Below, one piece after another: positions 33,391-42,671 of a stretch of 64,000 nt of DNA. The position numbers were made by a program, and so were the translations under genes. Origin of the DNA: W1P20-047 sp045118335 (GTDB taxonomy: Bacteria; Actinomycetota; Coriobacteriia; Coriobacteriales; Eggerthellaceae); NCBI GenBank assembly GCA_045118335.1, contig JBGUXY010000038.1, positions 1 through 64,000 on the forward strand, in the 5' to 3' direction. Below the pieces are notes generated by a model that saw only the letters and a list, made by a program, of their open reading frames with translations, was not told where the DNA came from and did not search any database. Every line of letters starts with the position of its first letter. Positions within the stretch are counted from its first letter, which is position 1.

Positions 33391-36300
33391 TCATTGCCGC
33401 TTGCCGTATTCCATGCACATCATGGTCAGGTCGTCGAACTGCTCGGCATCCTTGACGAAATCATCGACAGCGCTGCGAACGATTTCCAATAACCGCTTCG
33501 GAGATGCGCTCGGATCTTGATTGAGTGCGTCGACGATCCTGTCGCAGCCGAAGCGCTGGCGTTGTGAATCGGTGGCTTCTGCCACGCCATCGGTGTAGAG
33601 GAAGATCGCGTCGCCAGGCTGGAGCTGCAGCTCGTATTCGCTGTATGGGAAACCTTCCATGACCCCGATCATCATGCCGTGCTTGTCCTTCATGAGCTCG
33701 AAACCACCGTCGGCTTTCTTCAGGATGGGATATTCATGCCCCGCGTTGGAGGCGACGAGTTTTCCGCTAGGCACATCCAAGATTCCCAGCCAGACGGTAA
33801 CGAACATGTCCATTTCGTTGTCGGAGCAGATTGCATCATTGGCTTTCTTCATTACCTCTGCAGGGGATGTGGTCAGCATGGCGCAGTTTTTCAAGATGCT
33901 CTTCGAAGACATCATGAACAGGGCCGCCGGAATACCCTTCCCGCTCACGTCCGCTATCACCATGCAGATGTGCTTATCGTCAATCGGGAACAGGTCGTAG
34001 AAGTCGCCTCCGGTCTCTTTCGCGGACTCCATGGTCGCATATATGTCGATATCGCGTCCGCCCAAAACTGTTGCGAAATCGCCGGGAAGCACGCCGCGTT
34101 GGATTTCCCTTGCCATGGCGAGCTCGGATTCGATACGTTCCTTCTTCGCTTCTTCCCTGTTCTTCTCTTCGAGTATCCGCATCCTGTAACGGATGTAGGA
34201 CCGGATCACAGCCCATAGGATCAAGCCAACGACGAGCGCTAATACCGCATAGAACCAAAGATGCTCGTAGATTGCCTTTTCCTTGATGATCTTAGCCGAG
34301 ACGGCGCTAGATTCCAGCAGAATGGAATCGCTGAGCTCCATAGTGAAACAGTATTCCCCACCACGAAGGTTTGTGTAGTCGACGGGATACAGGTCGCTGA
34401 AGCTGACCGTCATATCTTCTTGGTCGAACCCTTCCAGACGATAGGATATCTGGGGGTCGGTCAGTGAATAGTTGAACACGAATCCGTAGATTGTAAGCTT
34501 GCGAACACTGGAGGGAATGGTGAAGGTGCCTTTCTCGTCCGGGTACATCCTGACGCCATCTGCTTCCACATAGGGAATAGCCGCCTTGATTACCTCGGCA
34601 TCCCTGAAAGGCTCGTCTATATTCACTTCCGCCACCCCGGTGGAACCGGCGATGTAGAGGTTTCCGTCATCCGATAGCTCGCTATAGGAATTCACCGTCG
34701 TAATGGTGGGTAATCCGTTGGACAGCCCGTAATGCACTACATCTATTTCCCCGCCTTTCAGCAGGTCTTCTGTCAATGCGATGTTGATCCCATTGCTGCC
34801 GAGCACCCACATCTCACCCATGTTGTTCTCGTACAGATCGAAGTTGTTGGAATAAGGAAAGCCATCGATGAGGTGCGCCTGGTAGTTGGCATCAAGATAT
34901 CCAATGGAGTTTCCCGTAACGAACCAGAGCAAATCCCTTGTAGGATCGCGTTTGATACGCATGACGGATTCCGAGCTCAAACCCTCTTCCCTGCCGATAT
35001 GACGTGCTCCCGCCTCACTGACGATATAGATACCGCCCCCGTCTGTACCGCACACTACCTCCCCGTCGAATCCTTCCGTTACCGTGAGGATTTCCGTGTT
35101 TCCTATCCCACTGTCCTCGTCGTATCCGGATGTCACAAGGTCTCCCTCGATCACGTTCACGCCACCGGTAGCCGCAACTAGAATCGATCCATCCTGCTTC
35201 TCGTGTACCGCACGCACGTTTTTGGAAAACAGACCATCCTCTGTGGAAAAGACAGTTACCTGCCCATTGTCATAACGAACGAGACCGATGCTTCGCCACG
35301 TGGCAATCCAAAGCCGGTCTTCGCTATCCCGGATGATGGAACGTATACGGCAACCATCCAGCAGCTCCATAAGATCGGTAACTCCCAGATCCCTTCCCGA
35401 AGCCGTCTGGGCTTGCGTCAGCGGGATAGACGGAACAAGGCTCCCTTCATCCAAAACCTTGAGCCCGGTATCGGTCCCGATATAGAGCTTATCGTCCAGC
35501 AGGCACGTGGAATTGACCACTTCCTTTTCCAAGCCATAGTCGGCAGAATAATCGACAAAGCGGCTCGGCACGATCTTCATAACACCCTGACGGGAGGACG
35601 TGAACCAGAGGTTGCCAGCATAGTCCTCGATCACATGACCCACAATGCTTTGCATGGGAAGGTTTTCCAGCAGGTGAAACTCGTTTTCGTCCAGAACCCC
35701 GATGCCGTTTCTAGCGCAGAGCCACACCTTGTCATCTATGTATTCGAATCGGTCTATCTGGGATAGGGGCGATACGTCCAGCGGTTCCAGGGCATCAACG
35801 CCATCTGCGAGCCTTCCGTAATACAAGGTCGCATCGCTCGTGCTGACATACACGTAGCCCGGCTTGCATTGGTCGGGGAAGACGCTGTTCGCCCCATTGC
35901 CCGGAATATCATCTCGATTGAGGAAGTACTCGACTTTGTCGCCCTTGACGACGAACAGGTTCGCGTCGTTCGTCACTCCGTAGATGCGAACGTCCGGTCC
36001 ACTACGAACAACTTGGATGTACGCTTCGTCTAACCGGGAATCATGCAGGGGGCAAACCTGCAGTTGCTCATCCATCATCGCAAGACCATCAGTGGTGGCT
36101 ACGTAGATGGTGCCATGAGCATCCTCGGTAAGCGATCTCACGGCAGCAGAGGGGAGGCCGTCTTTCTCGTCCCAGTTGCTAAACGAATCTTGCTCCATCA
36201 GGAACAACCCACTGTCGTTCGTTCCAATCCAAAGCCTGCCCTTGCTATCGACCAGCAAACACGTCACGCTCCTGATGCCTTCATTGAATCCGATGAGCTC

Positions 36301-36621
36301 AAAGCGTTTCCCGTCATATCGCACCAGACCAGCGTAGCTGCCAATCCAGATGAACCCGTCTTCGGCCTGAGCGATAGCGTTCGCCTCAGAAGTGGGCAAC
36401 CCGTTCGTGTTGTCGTAGAGCACTGCCTGATAGCTATCTTTTTGCGAAACGGGATCTACGGAGGCGACTGTGCTGGCCTGATCAGAAGCCATGGCTTTTT
36501 CAATGGGGTATAACATGGCGATAATGGCTGCAAGAATCGCAGTCACTACGAGGGCAAGACAAAGAAGCGGGGTCTTCGCCTGCCCGCTGGCTGTGTTCGC
36601 ACCGTCGCTCGAAAAGCGCAT
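33391..36621 (-). CDS. Beta-propeller sensor with C-terminal SpoIIE/PP2C phosphatase
   Basis: A 1,076-residue membrane protein. A signal-anchor helix (about 18-40) is followed by some 14 two-component-propeller repeats of the type 'DGFIWIGSYAGLVRYDG' (about 65-700), a Y_Y_Y-like beta-sandwich (about 700-790), a membrane helix (about 805-825), a basic coiled coil (830-855) and a PP2C/SpoIIE domain (860-1076) with 'IADVSGKGIPAALFM', 'YTDGVAEATD' and 'DDLTMMCMEYG'. The propeller would sense an extracellular ligand, often a glycan in relatives, and the phosphatase would act on a cytoplasmic anti-sigma antagonist. Usually this sensor is joined to a histidine kinase. No anti-sigma pair is adjacent. 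Its position before glgB suggests a link with glucan metabolism; that is inference. Confidence 0.88.
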   Translation of the reverse strand: MRFSSDGANTASGQAKTPLLCLALVVTAILAAIIAMLYPIEKAMASDQASTVASVDPVSQKDSYQAVLYDNTNGLPTSEANAIAQAEDGFIWIGSYAGLVRYDGKRFELIGFNEGIRSVTCLLVDSKGRLWIGTNDSGLFLMEQDSFSNWDEKDGLPSAAVRSLTEDAHGTIYVATTDGLAMMDEQLQVCPLHDSRLDEAYIQVVRSGPDVRIYGVTNDANLFVVKGDKVEYFLNRDDIPGNGANSVFPDQCKPGYVYVSTSDATLYYGRLADGVDALEPLDVSPLSQIDRFEYIDDKVWLCARNGIGVLDENEFHLLENLPMQSIVGHVIEDYAGNLWFTSSRQGVMKIVPSRFVDYSADYGLEKEVVNSTCLLDDKLYIGTDTGLKVLDEGSLVPSIPLTQAQTASGRDLGVTDLMELLDGCRIRSIIRDSEDRLWIATWRSIGLVRYDNGQVTVFSTEDGLFSKNVRAVHEKQDGSILVAATGGVNVIEGDLVTSGYDEDSGIGNTEILTVTEGFDGEVVCGTDGGGIYIVSEAGARHIGREEGLSSESVMRIKRDPTRDLLWFVTGNSIGYLDANYQAHLIDGFPYSNNFDLYENNMGEMWVLGSNGINIALTEDLLKGGEIDVVHYGLSNGLPTITTVNSYSELSDDGNLYIAGSTGVAEVNIDEPFRDAEVIKAAIPYVEADGVRMYPDEKGTFTIPSSVRKLTIYGFVFNYSLTDPQISYRLEGFDQEDMTVSFSDLYPVDYTNLRGGEYCFTMELSDSILLESSAVSAKIIKEKAIYEHLWFYAVLALVVGLILWAVIRSYIRYRMRILEEKNREEAKKERIESELAMAREIQRGVLPGDFATVLGGRDIDIYATMESAKETGGDFYDLFPIDDKHICMVIADVSGKGIPAALFMMSSKSILKNCAMLTTSPAEVMKKANDAICSDNEMDMFVTVWLGILDVPSGKLVASNAGHEYPILKKADGGFELMKDKHGMMIGVMEGFPYSEYELQLQPGDAIFLYTDGVAEATDSQRQRFGCDRIVDALNQDPSASPKRLLEIVRSAVDDFVKDAEQFDDLTMMCMEYGKRQ

Positions 36622-36764
36622 TTCGTTCCTATGGTCATCTTGCCCTGTTGTCAGGCATTGCTCGTATCACGAGATTATACCAGTTCGGCATTGCCCACAT
36701 ATGCTTGGGAAATACACCGCCTGCTTGCCGCTCATTCTATGAAAGATTACCCCTCTTGTCATGG

Positions 36765-37715
36765 CTACAAGGGGTTCACGTGCACGATGACGTGCTTGAC
36801 CCCGGGACACTCCCGTTCGATGTGGGCATGAACTTCCTCGGCGCGACGATGAGCCTCGTTCAAGGGCAGCGATCCGTCCATGGCAATCTCGACGTCGGCG
36901 AAGTACTGGCTGCCGAACCGGCGCGTGATCACGGAGTCGATGTGATCGACTCCGTCGCATGCCATGGCACAGCGGGCGATTTCCTCGTTGAGTTCGGCTC
37001 CTCCCGATTCGTCCACGAGCTTGCCTATGGCTTCGCGGCCCACTTCCCAAGCGACTTTCAGGATGAACGCGCAGATAACAATCGATGCCAGGGAATCGCC
37101 AAGCGTAAAGCCCATGCGCGAAGCACCGACTCCCATAAGTGCAGCCACCGAAGAGAGAGCATCGGTGCGATGGTGCCAGGCGTCGGCCATGAAGACGTCG
37201 GAAGCGATCTTGCGTGCGCCATGACGCGTATACCAAAACATCGCCTCTTTCACGACAATGGAGGCGAACGCCGCCACCAGAGGCAAGACACCGGGCGTTT
37301 GTGTGCGCGTGCCGCCGAGTGCAGCTTGCACACCGGCAACTCCAATCCCGATGCCGACGGTGGCCAGTATGATTGCAAGCACCGCCGCTGCAAGCTGCTC
37401 GAAACGCTCATGCCCATACGGATGGCTCTCGTCAGCTTCTCGTCGGGCTATGCGGTCTCCCACGTAGGCAATCGCGGTCGCCAAGACATCGGAAGCCGAG
37501 TGCACGGCGTCGGAAACAAGCGCCATGGAATTGCCCAGGATTCCCGCAACGAGCTTGAACACCGCAAGCAGCACGTTGCCTCCCACGCCGACGGCGCTAA
37601 GCTGGGCAACTGTTCGGTTGCGGGCATCAGCTTGCTCGCTTGTATCTACGCCAATGCGCGGTTCGACGACATGGGCGATATCGTGGGGCTGGTTATGTGG
37701 TAAGGCTGCCTTCAT
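36765..37715 (-). CDS. Cation diffusion facilitator transporter (HxxxD type)
   Basis: A 316-residue metal exporter. The helix-2 motif is 'SDAVHSASD' (HxxxD) and helix 5 'AWHHRTDALSS'; these are the zinc/iron-type sites, unlike the DxxxN of the CDF protein at 11.6-12.8 kb. Six membrane helices precede a compact cytoplasmic domain with metal-binding His. 'HPYGHERFE' follows helix 2. Length is normal for the family. No regulator lies next to it. Its start has only a weak ribosome site. Confidence 0.92.
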   Translation of the reverse strand: MKAALPHNQPHDIAHVVEPRIGVDTSEQADARNRTVAQLSAVGVGGNVLLAVFKLVAGILGNSMALVSDAVHSASDVLATAIAYVGDRIARREADESHPYGHERFEQLAAAVLAIILATVGIGIGVAGVQAALGGTRTQTPGVLPLVAAFASIVVKEAMFWYTRHGARKIASDVFMADAWHHRTDALSSVAALMGVGASRMGFTLGDSLASIVICAFILKVAWEVGREAIGKLVDESGGAELNEEIARCAMACDGVDHIDSVITRRFGSQYFADVEIAMDGSLPLNEAHRRAEEVHAHIERECPGVKHVIVHVNPL

Positions 37716-37874
37716 GGCGCATAAGCTATCATGGCGCTTCTCGGTTAGTCATCGGTAACATTAGAGACACAGCCAGAAAACGATACCGATGACGATCGGC
37801 AGGATGCCTGCAACATGGCCGGGCGAGATGAAGCCAAACAGCGATGGAAGGTTGATTTCCGAAAAGAAAAAGCT

Positions 37875-38324
37875 CTAGTCCTTCCAGCGGCCCAAAGTGG
37901 GCAGCAGCGCACCCATGAAAGACACGGCCTCATCCAAGGTCACGCCGGTTGCTTGCACCAGGTAAGGTGCGGATTTCTCGATGACGTCGTCCATCGTCGC
38001 GCTCGCGAATTTTCCCCCGTCGTAGCACCATTTGCAATAATCGGGATTCTCGGTGCCATCTGCATTGGCGCCCTTCGGCATGTTCGGCACGGAAAACGGT
38101 GTTCCGCAACACTGGCATGCAGGCTCTTGTGGAAGGTCGAGCAGACGCATGATGGGCACGTCGAGTGCGGAAGCAAGAAGCTTCGCCATGTCGATGTTCG
38201 GGGTCGTTTCCCCAGTTTCCCACCGACTCACGGCCTGGCGGGTAACGTAGACCTTGCGGGCAAGCTCCTCCTGCGTGATTCCTTTCTCCTTGCGAATCTG
38301 CGGCAAAACATCCTTTATCGCCAT
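37875..38324 (-). CDS. XRE-type regulator with C-terminal zinc ribbon
   Basis: A 149-residue protein. Start ATG 38324 has GGAGGT upstream; a longer frame is unsupported. Residues 1-60 are a Cro/C1 helix-turn-helix ('GITQEELARKVYVTRQAVS'). Residues 70-101 are a zinc-ribbon with Cys 70 and 73 (CQCCG) and Cys 97 and 100 (YCKWC), of the PF12674 kind ('NADGTENPDYC'). This pairing occurs in several anaerobes; the ribbon may sense metal or redox state. No target gene is obvious; it lies among two other XRE-type genes. Confidence 0.82.
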   Translation of the reverse strand: MAIKDVLPQIRKEKGITQEELARKVYVTRQAVSRWETGETTPNIDMAKLLASALDVPIMRLLDLPQEPACQCCGTPFSVPNMPKGANADGTENPDYCKWCYDGGKFASATMDDVIEKSAPYLVQATGVTLDEAVSFMGALLPTLGRWKD

Positions 38325-38502
38325 AGCGTGACCTCCATTCAACTTGACGCTGTCGATTGTACGGGGCAATTCCTACCGTGTCACGCAACAAGAAATTGCA
38401 AGAATCATGACGCAGGTGGAATTAGTATCCCAGCTTGCCGCAGCTCCCTGTTTCCAATTGCAAAACCCCGGGTCGCGGAAAACGGATGGCGAAGTTAGGA
38501 CA

Positions 38503-39180
38503 CTATTCCCCTCGCAAGACATCCTTCAGGCCCACTGAGAACAACCCGTCCCTGTTGCAATACAGGTACAGGTCGCGCACTCCTGCGCGTCTGAAATGGG
38601 CCTCTGCTGGACCTTCGGGATAAAGCCGCACGATTTGCACGCAATCAGGAGACACGGCAGCCAGGAAGACGATGTGATGCCGCTTCGTCATGGGATGCTC
38701 CACCTGGACGAAGAGCTCACCATCTATATATGCGGCGCGAACGATGTGACGCTGATCGCTCGTTGCGCTGTCCGCTTGCGCGAAAGATGCGTCGTCCACG
38801 CAGATTGCGGGCATCGCGTCTCCGACATCGGCGGGCTCGGCAATCAGCGGAGGAAGCGAAATCCCATGGCAGCTGATATGTGCCTCCCCCATCGCGTGAA
38901 TGGAATTGCCGCATATGGGGCACATGTAGAAACGCGACTTCAGCATGTTCGCGCTCACGTTGCCGTTCTGCACGGCAAGCCCGGAGAGGAGCTCGGCGAT
39001 GGACACGCGCAAAGCCCCCGCGATCGGCTCGAGCAGGGCGACGTCGGGATACCCGGCACCGGTCTCCCATTTGGAGACCGTCTTGTCGCTCACGCTCAAG
39101 AGGCTGGCAAGCTGCGCCTGGGTCATGCCGCGCTTCTCACGCAGATTCCTTATCGTCGCGCCAGTCAGGTACTTGTCCAT
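38503..39180 (-). CDS. XRE-type regulator fused to a desulfoferrodoxin-like domain
   Basis: A 225-residue fusion. Start ATG 39180 is preceded by AAAGGG. Residues 8-66 form an XRE helix-turn-helix ('MTQAQLASLLSVSDKTVS'). Residues 84-112 resemble the desulforedoxin ribbon of class II superoxide reductases (CPIC at 87-90, Cys 104, with SCHG where CCG is usual). Residues 145-216 resemble the superoxide-reductase core: 'VEHPMTKRHHI' supplies His 162 and His 168, and 'YLYCNRDGLF' holds Cys 208, but the fourth iron ligand expected at CNxHG is Asp 211. The domain may therefore bind iron for sensing rather than catalysis. Whether it acts as a redox or superoxide-responsive regulator is inference. Confidence 0.72.
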   Translation of the reverse strand: MDKYLTGATIRNLREKRGMTQAQLASLLSVSDKTVSKWETGAGYPDVALLEPIAGALRVSIAELLSGLAVQNGNVSANMLKSRFYMCPICGNSIHAMGEAHISCHGISLPPLIAEPADVGDAMPAICVDDASFAQADSATSDQRHIVRAAYIDGELFVQVEHPMTKRHHIVFLAAVSPDCVQIVRLYPEGPAEAHFRRAGVRDLYLYCNRDGLFSVGLKDVLRGE

Positions 39181-39237
39181 GTCCAACCCTTTCGTCTTTT
39201 CGCCTGCTTGGACTATAGACACATGCACAGCATCAGG

Positions 39238-39408
39238 CTACCTACGCTCCGTGGAGTTTGATGGGAAATCGAAACCGAGTGCACCCTCGGCACATGTTCG
39301 CATCACTCCAAACAGCTCGCTCGCAACCATCTCGCCCTCATGGATTCGGGTGTCGAAACGAGCAGGAATCGCGACTGGCTGCAATTGGATAATTGAGCTT
39401 CCGGGCAT
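39238..39408 (-). CDS. Small hypothetical ORF upstream of the XRE-SOR gene
   Basis: A 56-codon frame begins at ATG 39408 and stops 57 bp before the regulator on the same strand. Its product starts MPGSSIIQLQ and includes 'HEGEMVASELFGVMR', with a composition like real protein rather than noise. Its ribosome site is poor (AGGTT only). It may be a small gene, or the end of a decayed larger one. No family recognised. Confidence 0.3.
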   Translation of the reverse strand: MPGSSIIQLQPVAIPARFDTRIHEGEMVASELFGVMRTCAEGALGFDFPSNSTERR

Positions 39409-39499
39409 AACCTGGCTTTGCCCGCATTTGAATCGCTCTTCTCAATTACTGCGGTTTTAAGGCATGACTTCTACTGCCAATGCGTTTGAATCAACGCCG

Positions 39500-39915
39500 A
39501 CGATACAATGGCCGCGCTTGAGTTTGAGAAAGGCATCAAGGAGCTCTCCACGCTGTGCGTGGGGCCGAAAAACTACCAGGTTTACGGCTCTCCCGTCCGC
39601 GACTACTGACACAGCGCCGAACAGGGAGTGTTCACCGGCATGCCAAAGGTCCTTTCCCAAGCAGCGAATCTGAAGGACCGCGATGCTGCGGCAGTTTACA
39701 TCACCGACTACTGCAACGCAATGCAAAGCCAAGCGTTCCTGGACGCGAAGCAGTTGCCCAACGACGTCGTATGGATGCATTCGCAATTCTGCAACACCCT
39801 GAAGATGCAGCGAAACCCCGAAACACACGAGGTGCTGGACGAGGAGGGGGTGGTTCCTCCCATGGAAGTGACCCTGGATGCGTCCACCTATGGCGACGTA
39901 CCGCCAACGCCTTAG
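39500..39915 (+). pseudogene. C69 dipeptidase remnant with in-frame TGA
   Basis: The last 130 or so codons of a C69 dipeptidase closely related to the gene at 20874-22481: 'KELSTLCVG', 'QVYGSPVRDY', stop, then 'GMPKVLSQAANLKDRDAA' and 'NTLKMQRNPETHEVLD'. At 39607-39609 a TGA stands where the intact paralogue has TGG for Trp. The N-terminal 400 residues with the catalytic Cys are missing, so it is non-functional. The upstream boundary is blurred. It sits between the XRE-SOR regulator and the FMN-reductase-like gene. Confidence 0.85.
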
Positions 39916-39957
39916 CAGTTTTCACTTACCCCCAACGGCGCATGACCAGCACCAGGT

Positions 39958-41460
39958 TCATTCGCAATGGGTCCTGCGGGCCTGCTCGATTACCTTGCGA
40001 TACGACATCATCATGCCATCGGTCATGCTGAACTTCATCTTCTTGCGCAGCACCTTGTTGTTCATCATCACGGATACAAGGTACATCCCGATGATCCGGC
40101 CCCGCTTCTTCTGCGGGAAATCATAGAAGCCATGCTGCTTGTAGAAGCGGTGGTCCTCCTTCATGAGCCCCTGCATCTGATAGATAAGGTCGCGGAAGAT
40201 TTTCAAACCGCCAACGCCGTAAAAGTTCTTCGGCTGGGTGTAGCGATTGCGGATCGCATAGGCCAGGGTCTGGGCCAGCTGGTCGATTTCGCCATCAGGG
40301 TCATGCGCATCCGAAGCCACCCCGGCTAGAAAGTTGCCGCCCACCTGGGCTCGAGCCTCCATGAGAACCCGCAAGTTCTCCTCTCGTTCAAGATCGCCAT
40401 CGACCAGATAGCCGACCGGCTTACCCATGGTGACCGTGCGGTGCCCGTTGCAGAACTGCCGGTCGTCATAGAGTTTGAAGCGGTAGCCCATGGAATGGTC
40501 GCGGATGGAGTATGCGTACACGACGGCATCTGCGCTGTTGATTCGCTCGCGCAGAAGACGGTCGAAGCCGTCCTTGTAAACGCATGTGCCATCGGACGCG
40601 CAGCTGAAGCAGCTCAGACATCCACCCGCAAACGGGAACTCGTGCAAGTTGACGAGCTCGCATTCGCCCGGAAACACCTGCTGGAAACGGCCGATCATGG
40701 CTGGAAGCGCCTCTGCAGACGATGCAGGATCGTAGTCGGCCACCAAGGCAATATGCGTCGCAGACGGCGGGAATGCCGCTGCGGTGCCCGATGGCGCCAA
40801 CGATGTCGCATGCCCCATCGCGCCCGATGTATCTGAAGTTGAGCCCAAGTGGGCGACATCCAGGCATCCTGCATCTGATACCCCGTCTGGCGATGATGCT
40901 GGGCCATCGCCTTTTGAATGGACCGTTGCGACAATCGGCATGAACCCGATATCCTGCCGGTTTGTCGAGAATCGCTCGCAGAAGCCACGGTTGATACTCC
41001 ACAGAACGTAGTCGAAGAAGGCCACGGCCTCTCGCCGGCCTTCCTCAGTCAGAATGTCATCCATGTCCTCTGAAAGGCCCCGGATGTAGCGCAATCCCAT
41101 ATCAGCACAGTTATCGGCGATGAAGCGATGCGCAGTGACATCGTAGAAGTGCTTGGAAGTGGTTATCTGGGTCGCCCATTTCCCCGAAAGATCGACGTCG
41201 CTTTCCTTGACTAGCTCGATGAAACGGTGCAGCTGTGCGGGCACCAGAAACGTATACACCGGGTAGCAGAACACGATGAGCTCTGCTTCCTGAAAGGCCA
41301 CCAGCGACTTGCTGAAATCCTTCTCGATACTGCGGATCTTTCGTCCCACATGCAAGGTTGTATACGAATGATCGGGAAAGAGCACCTTCAAGTATTCGAC
41401 CGTCTGGAACGTGATGCTGTTCTCCCCTTTGGGGGAGCCGTTGAGCACCAGTATCCTCAT
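39958..41460 (-). CDS. Two-domain flavodoxin-like / NADPH-dependent FMN reductase
   Basis: A 500-residue protein with an N-terminal flavodoxin-like domain ('MRILVLNGSPKGENSITF', 1-150) and a second such half (about 230-400) with 'GGCLSCFSCASDGTCVYKD', a Cys cluster like that of iron-sulfur flavoproteins. A Pro/Ser/Ala linker (about 185-230) joins them. The C-terminal 100 residues are basic and Met-rich. Likely a cytoplasmic flavin-dependent electron carrier or reductase; substrate unknown. Its start overlaps the stop of the membrane gene upstream by 4 bp, so they form an operon. Confidence 0.82.
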   Translation of the reverse strand: MRILVLNGSPKGENSITFQTVEYLKVLFPDHSYTTLHVGRKIRSIEKDFSKSLVAFQEAELIVFCYPVYTFLVPAQLHRFIELVKESDVDLSGKWATQITTSKHFYDVTAHRFIADNCADMGLRYIRGLSEDMDDILTEEGRREAVAFFDYVLWSINRGFCERFSTNRQDIGFMPIVATVHSKGDGPASSPDGVSDAGCLDVAHLGSTSDTSGAMGHATSLAPSGTAAAFPPSATHIALVADYDPASSAEALPAMIGRFQQVFPGECELVNLHEFPFAGGCLSCFSCASDGTCVYKDGFDRLLRERINSADAVVYAYSIRDHSMGYRFKLYDDRQFCNGHRTVTMGKPVGYLVDGDLEREENLRVLMEARAQVGGNFLAGVASDAHDPDGEIDQLAQTLAYAIRNRYTQPKNFYGVGGLKIFRDLIYQMQGLMKEDHRFYKQHGFYDFPQKKRGRIIGMYLVSVMMNNKVLRKKMKFSMTDGMMMSYRKVIEQARRTHCE

Positions 41461-41894
41461 CGCACAACCGCCTTTTCACCTTCGCGCTTCAGAGAGCGAG
41501 CCGCCATAAGCTGAAGTGCACCCAAGACGAAATAGAACATCGACAGCCCGTTGGGAATAATCACAAGCTCGACCACAGTCCAGACGACAAGCAAGGTTCC
41601 AGCGACGACACACCAGCTGATCCAAGCTTCCCTGCCGACACGACACCGCGATACCAGCGCAACGATGTTCGGAACGCCGTTCACCAAAAGCAAGGCCAAT
41701 CCTGGCCAAAAATGGCTCGTGAAGAACACATCATGAAACGGAAACGGATCATAGATGGACAACGGCATCCAATCGTTCCAGCTCAACGGCAGGTTGAAGA
41801 GCGCACTGAGCATCATCCACGCTCCGCAAACCGGCGCGCAGATTCCGTTGAACCAGTTCATGAACAGCGAGTAACCATTGCAGAACTTGCGCAT
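41457..41894 (-). CDS. Small polytopic membrane protein
   Basis: A 145-residue membrane protein, start ATG 41894 with AAAGGA upstream (a longer frame from 41921 is possible). About four hydrophobic helices; conserved-looking 'NWFNGICAPVCGAWMML' at the N-terminus and 'FHDVFFTSHFWPGLALLLVNGVPN' in the middle (quoted in part). No family recognised. It overlaps the FMN-reductase-like gene by 4 bp, suggesting it anchors or supplies that flavoprotein. Confidence 0.7.
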   Translation of the reverse strand: MRKFCNGYSLFMNWFNGICAPVCGAWMMLSALFNLPLSWNDWMPLSIYDPFPFHDVFFTSHFWPGLALLLVNGVPNIVALVSRCRVGREAWISWCVVAGTLLVVWTVVELVIIPNGLSMFYFVLGALQLMAARSLKREGEKAVVR

Positions 41895-42261
41895 CGAGTT
41901 TCCTTTCCGCATCTCAAGCACATCACGGCAAGACGTGCAACGAAAACCATTAAGACAAGCGGCGTGAGTGAAAAACGATAACGGAAGTCTTCCTCACATC
42001 AATCGCCTTCGCGTTTAACCTTTGCACGAGAACGGGCTAACGCACCATTTGGTCAACCTCGCCGAACAACGGAATCATACCGAACCAATCCCGAATCCAT
42101 TAGCAGTATACCCGTACTCTACACCGAGAAACAAAACGTCAAAACGACATCCTCTGACTGAGCCGAATGCGTTACCGCGAAACTCGGATTTGCGGCGTCG
42201 TGCAGCTACCCTGCGTTTCCACGACGTGCATCTTGGACTGAGAAAGCAGGGTTGGCCAACT

Positions 42262-42459
42262 GAGTCCGCAGTTTGGATGAAAAATGCAAGAAAACGCCTA
42301 TATGGTGTGAATCATTACCCATTCACAAGGAAGTAATGTTGCTTATACGTTATATTTGCTTCCTTGTTGAAGCTTATAAATAACATCAACTGATATCACG
42401 AATTTAAAATCCACACCATATGGGCGATTTTTTGCATTTTTTGTCCAGTTTGCGGACTC
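42262..42459. mobile_element. MITE-like element with 48-bp inverted ends
   Basis: Left arm 42262-42309 and right arm 42412-42459 are inverted copies matching at 40 of 48 positions, both beginning GAGTCCGCA at the outer edge. The 102-bp centre is AT-rich and holds no gene. No clear target-site duplication is seen. The whole 777-bp gap (41895-42671) otherwise shows no gene. Confidence 0.6.
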
Positions 42460-42671
42460 GACTGCAACAATTAGCGGGAACGCACGATCACCCGTACGCT
42501 CGTCATCCTCGTCGGTCGTTGCCCGCCTCGTCAGTCGTTGCCCGTTGAGCACACCTTCGCCATCGTGACGAATCATAGCCTACAGGCACACGATAGGCAC
42601 TCAATTCGACGCAACGGCGATTCCCGGTCGACAAGCGCCACTTAGAGCGCTTTCCACCTACCAGCAACCGC

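Noticed and set aside
39607..39609. TGA as a selenocysteine codon
   Set aside because: The intact paralogue has Trp here, no SECIS-like stem was seen and the N-terminal half of the gene is missing.
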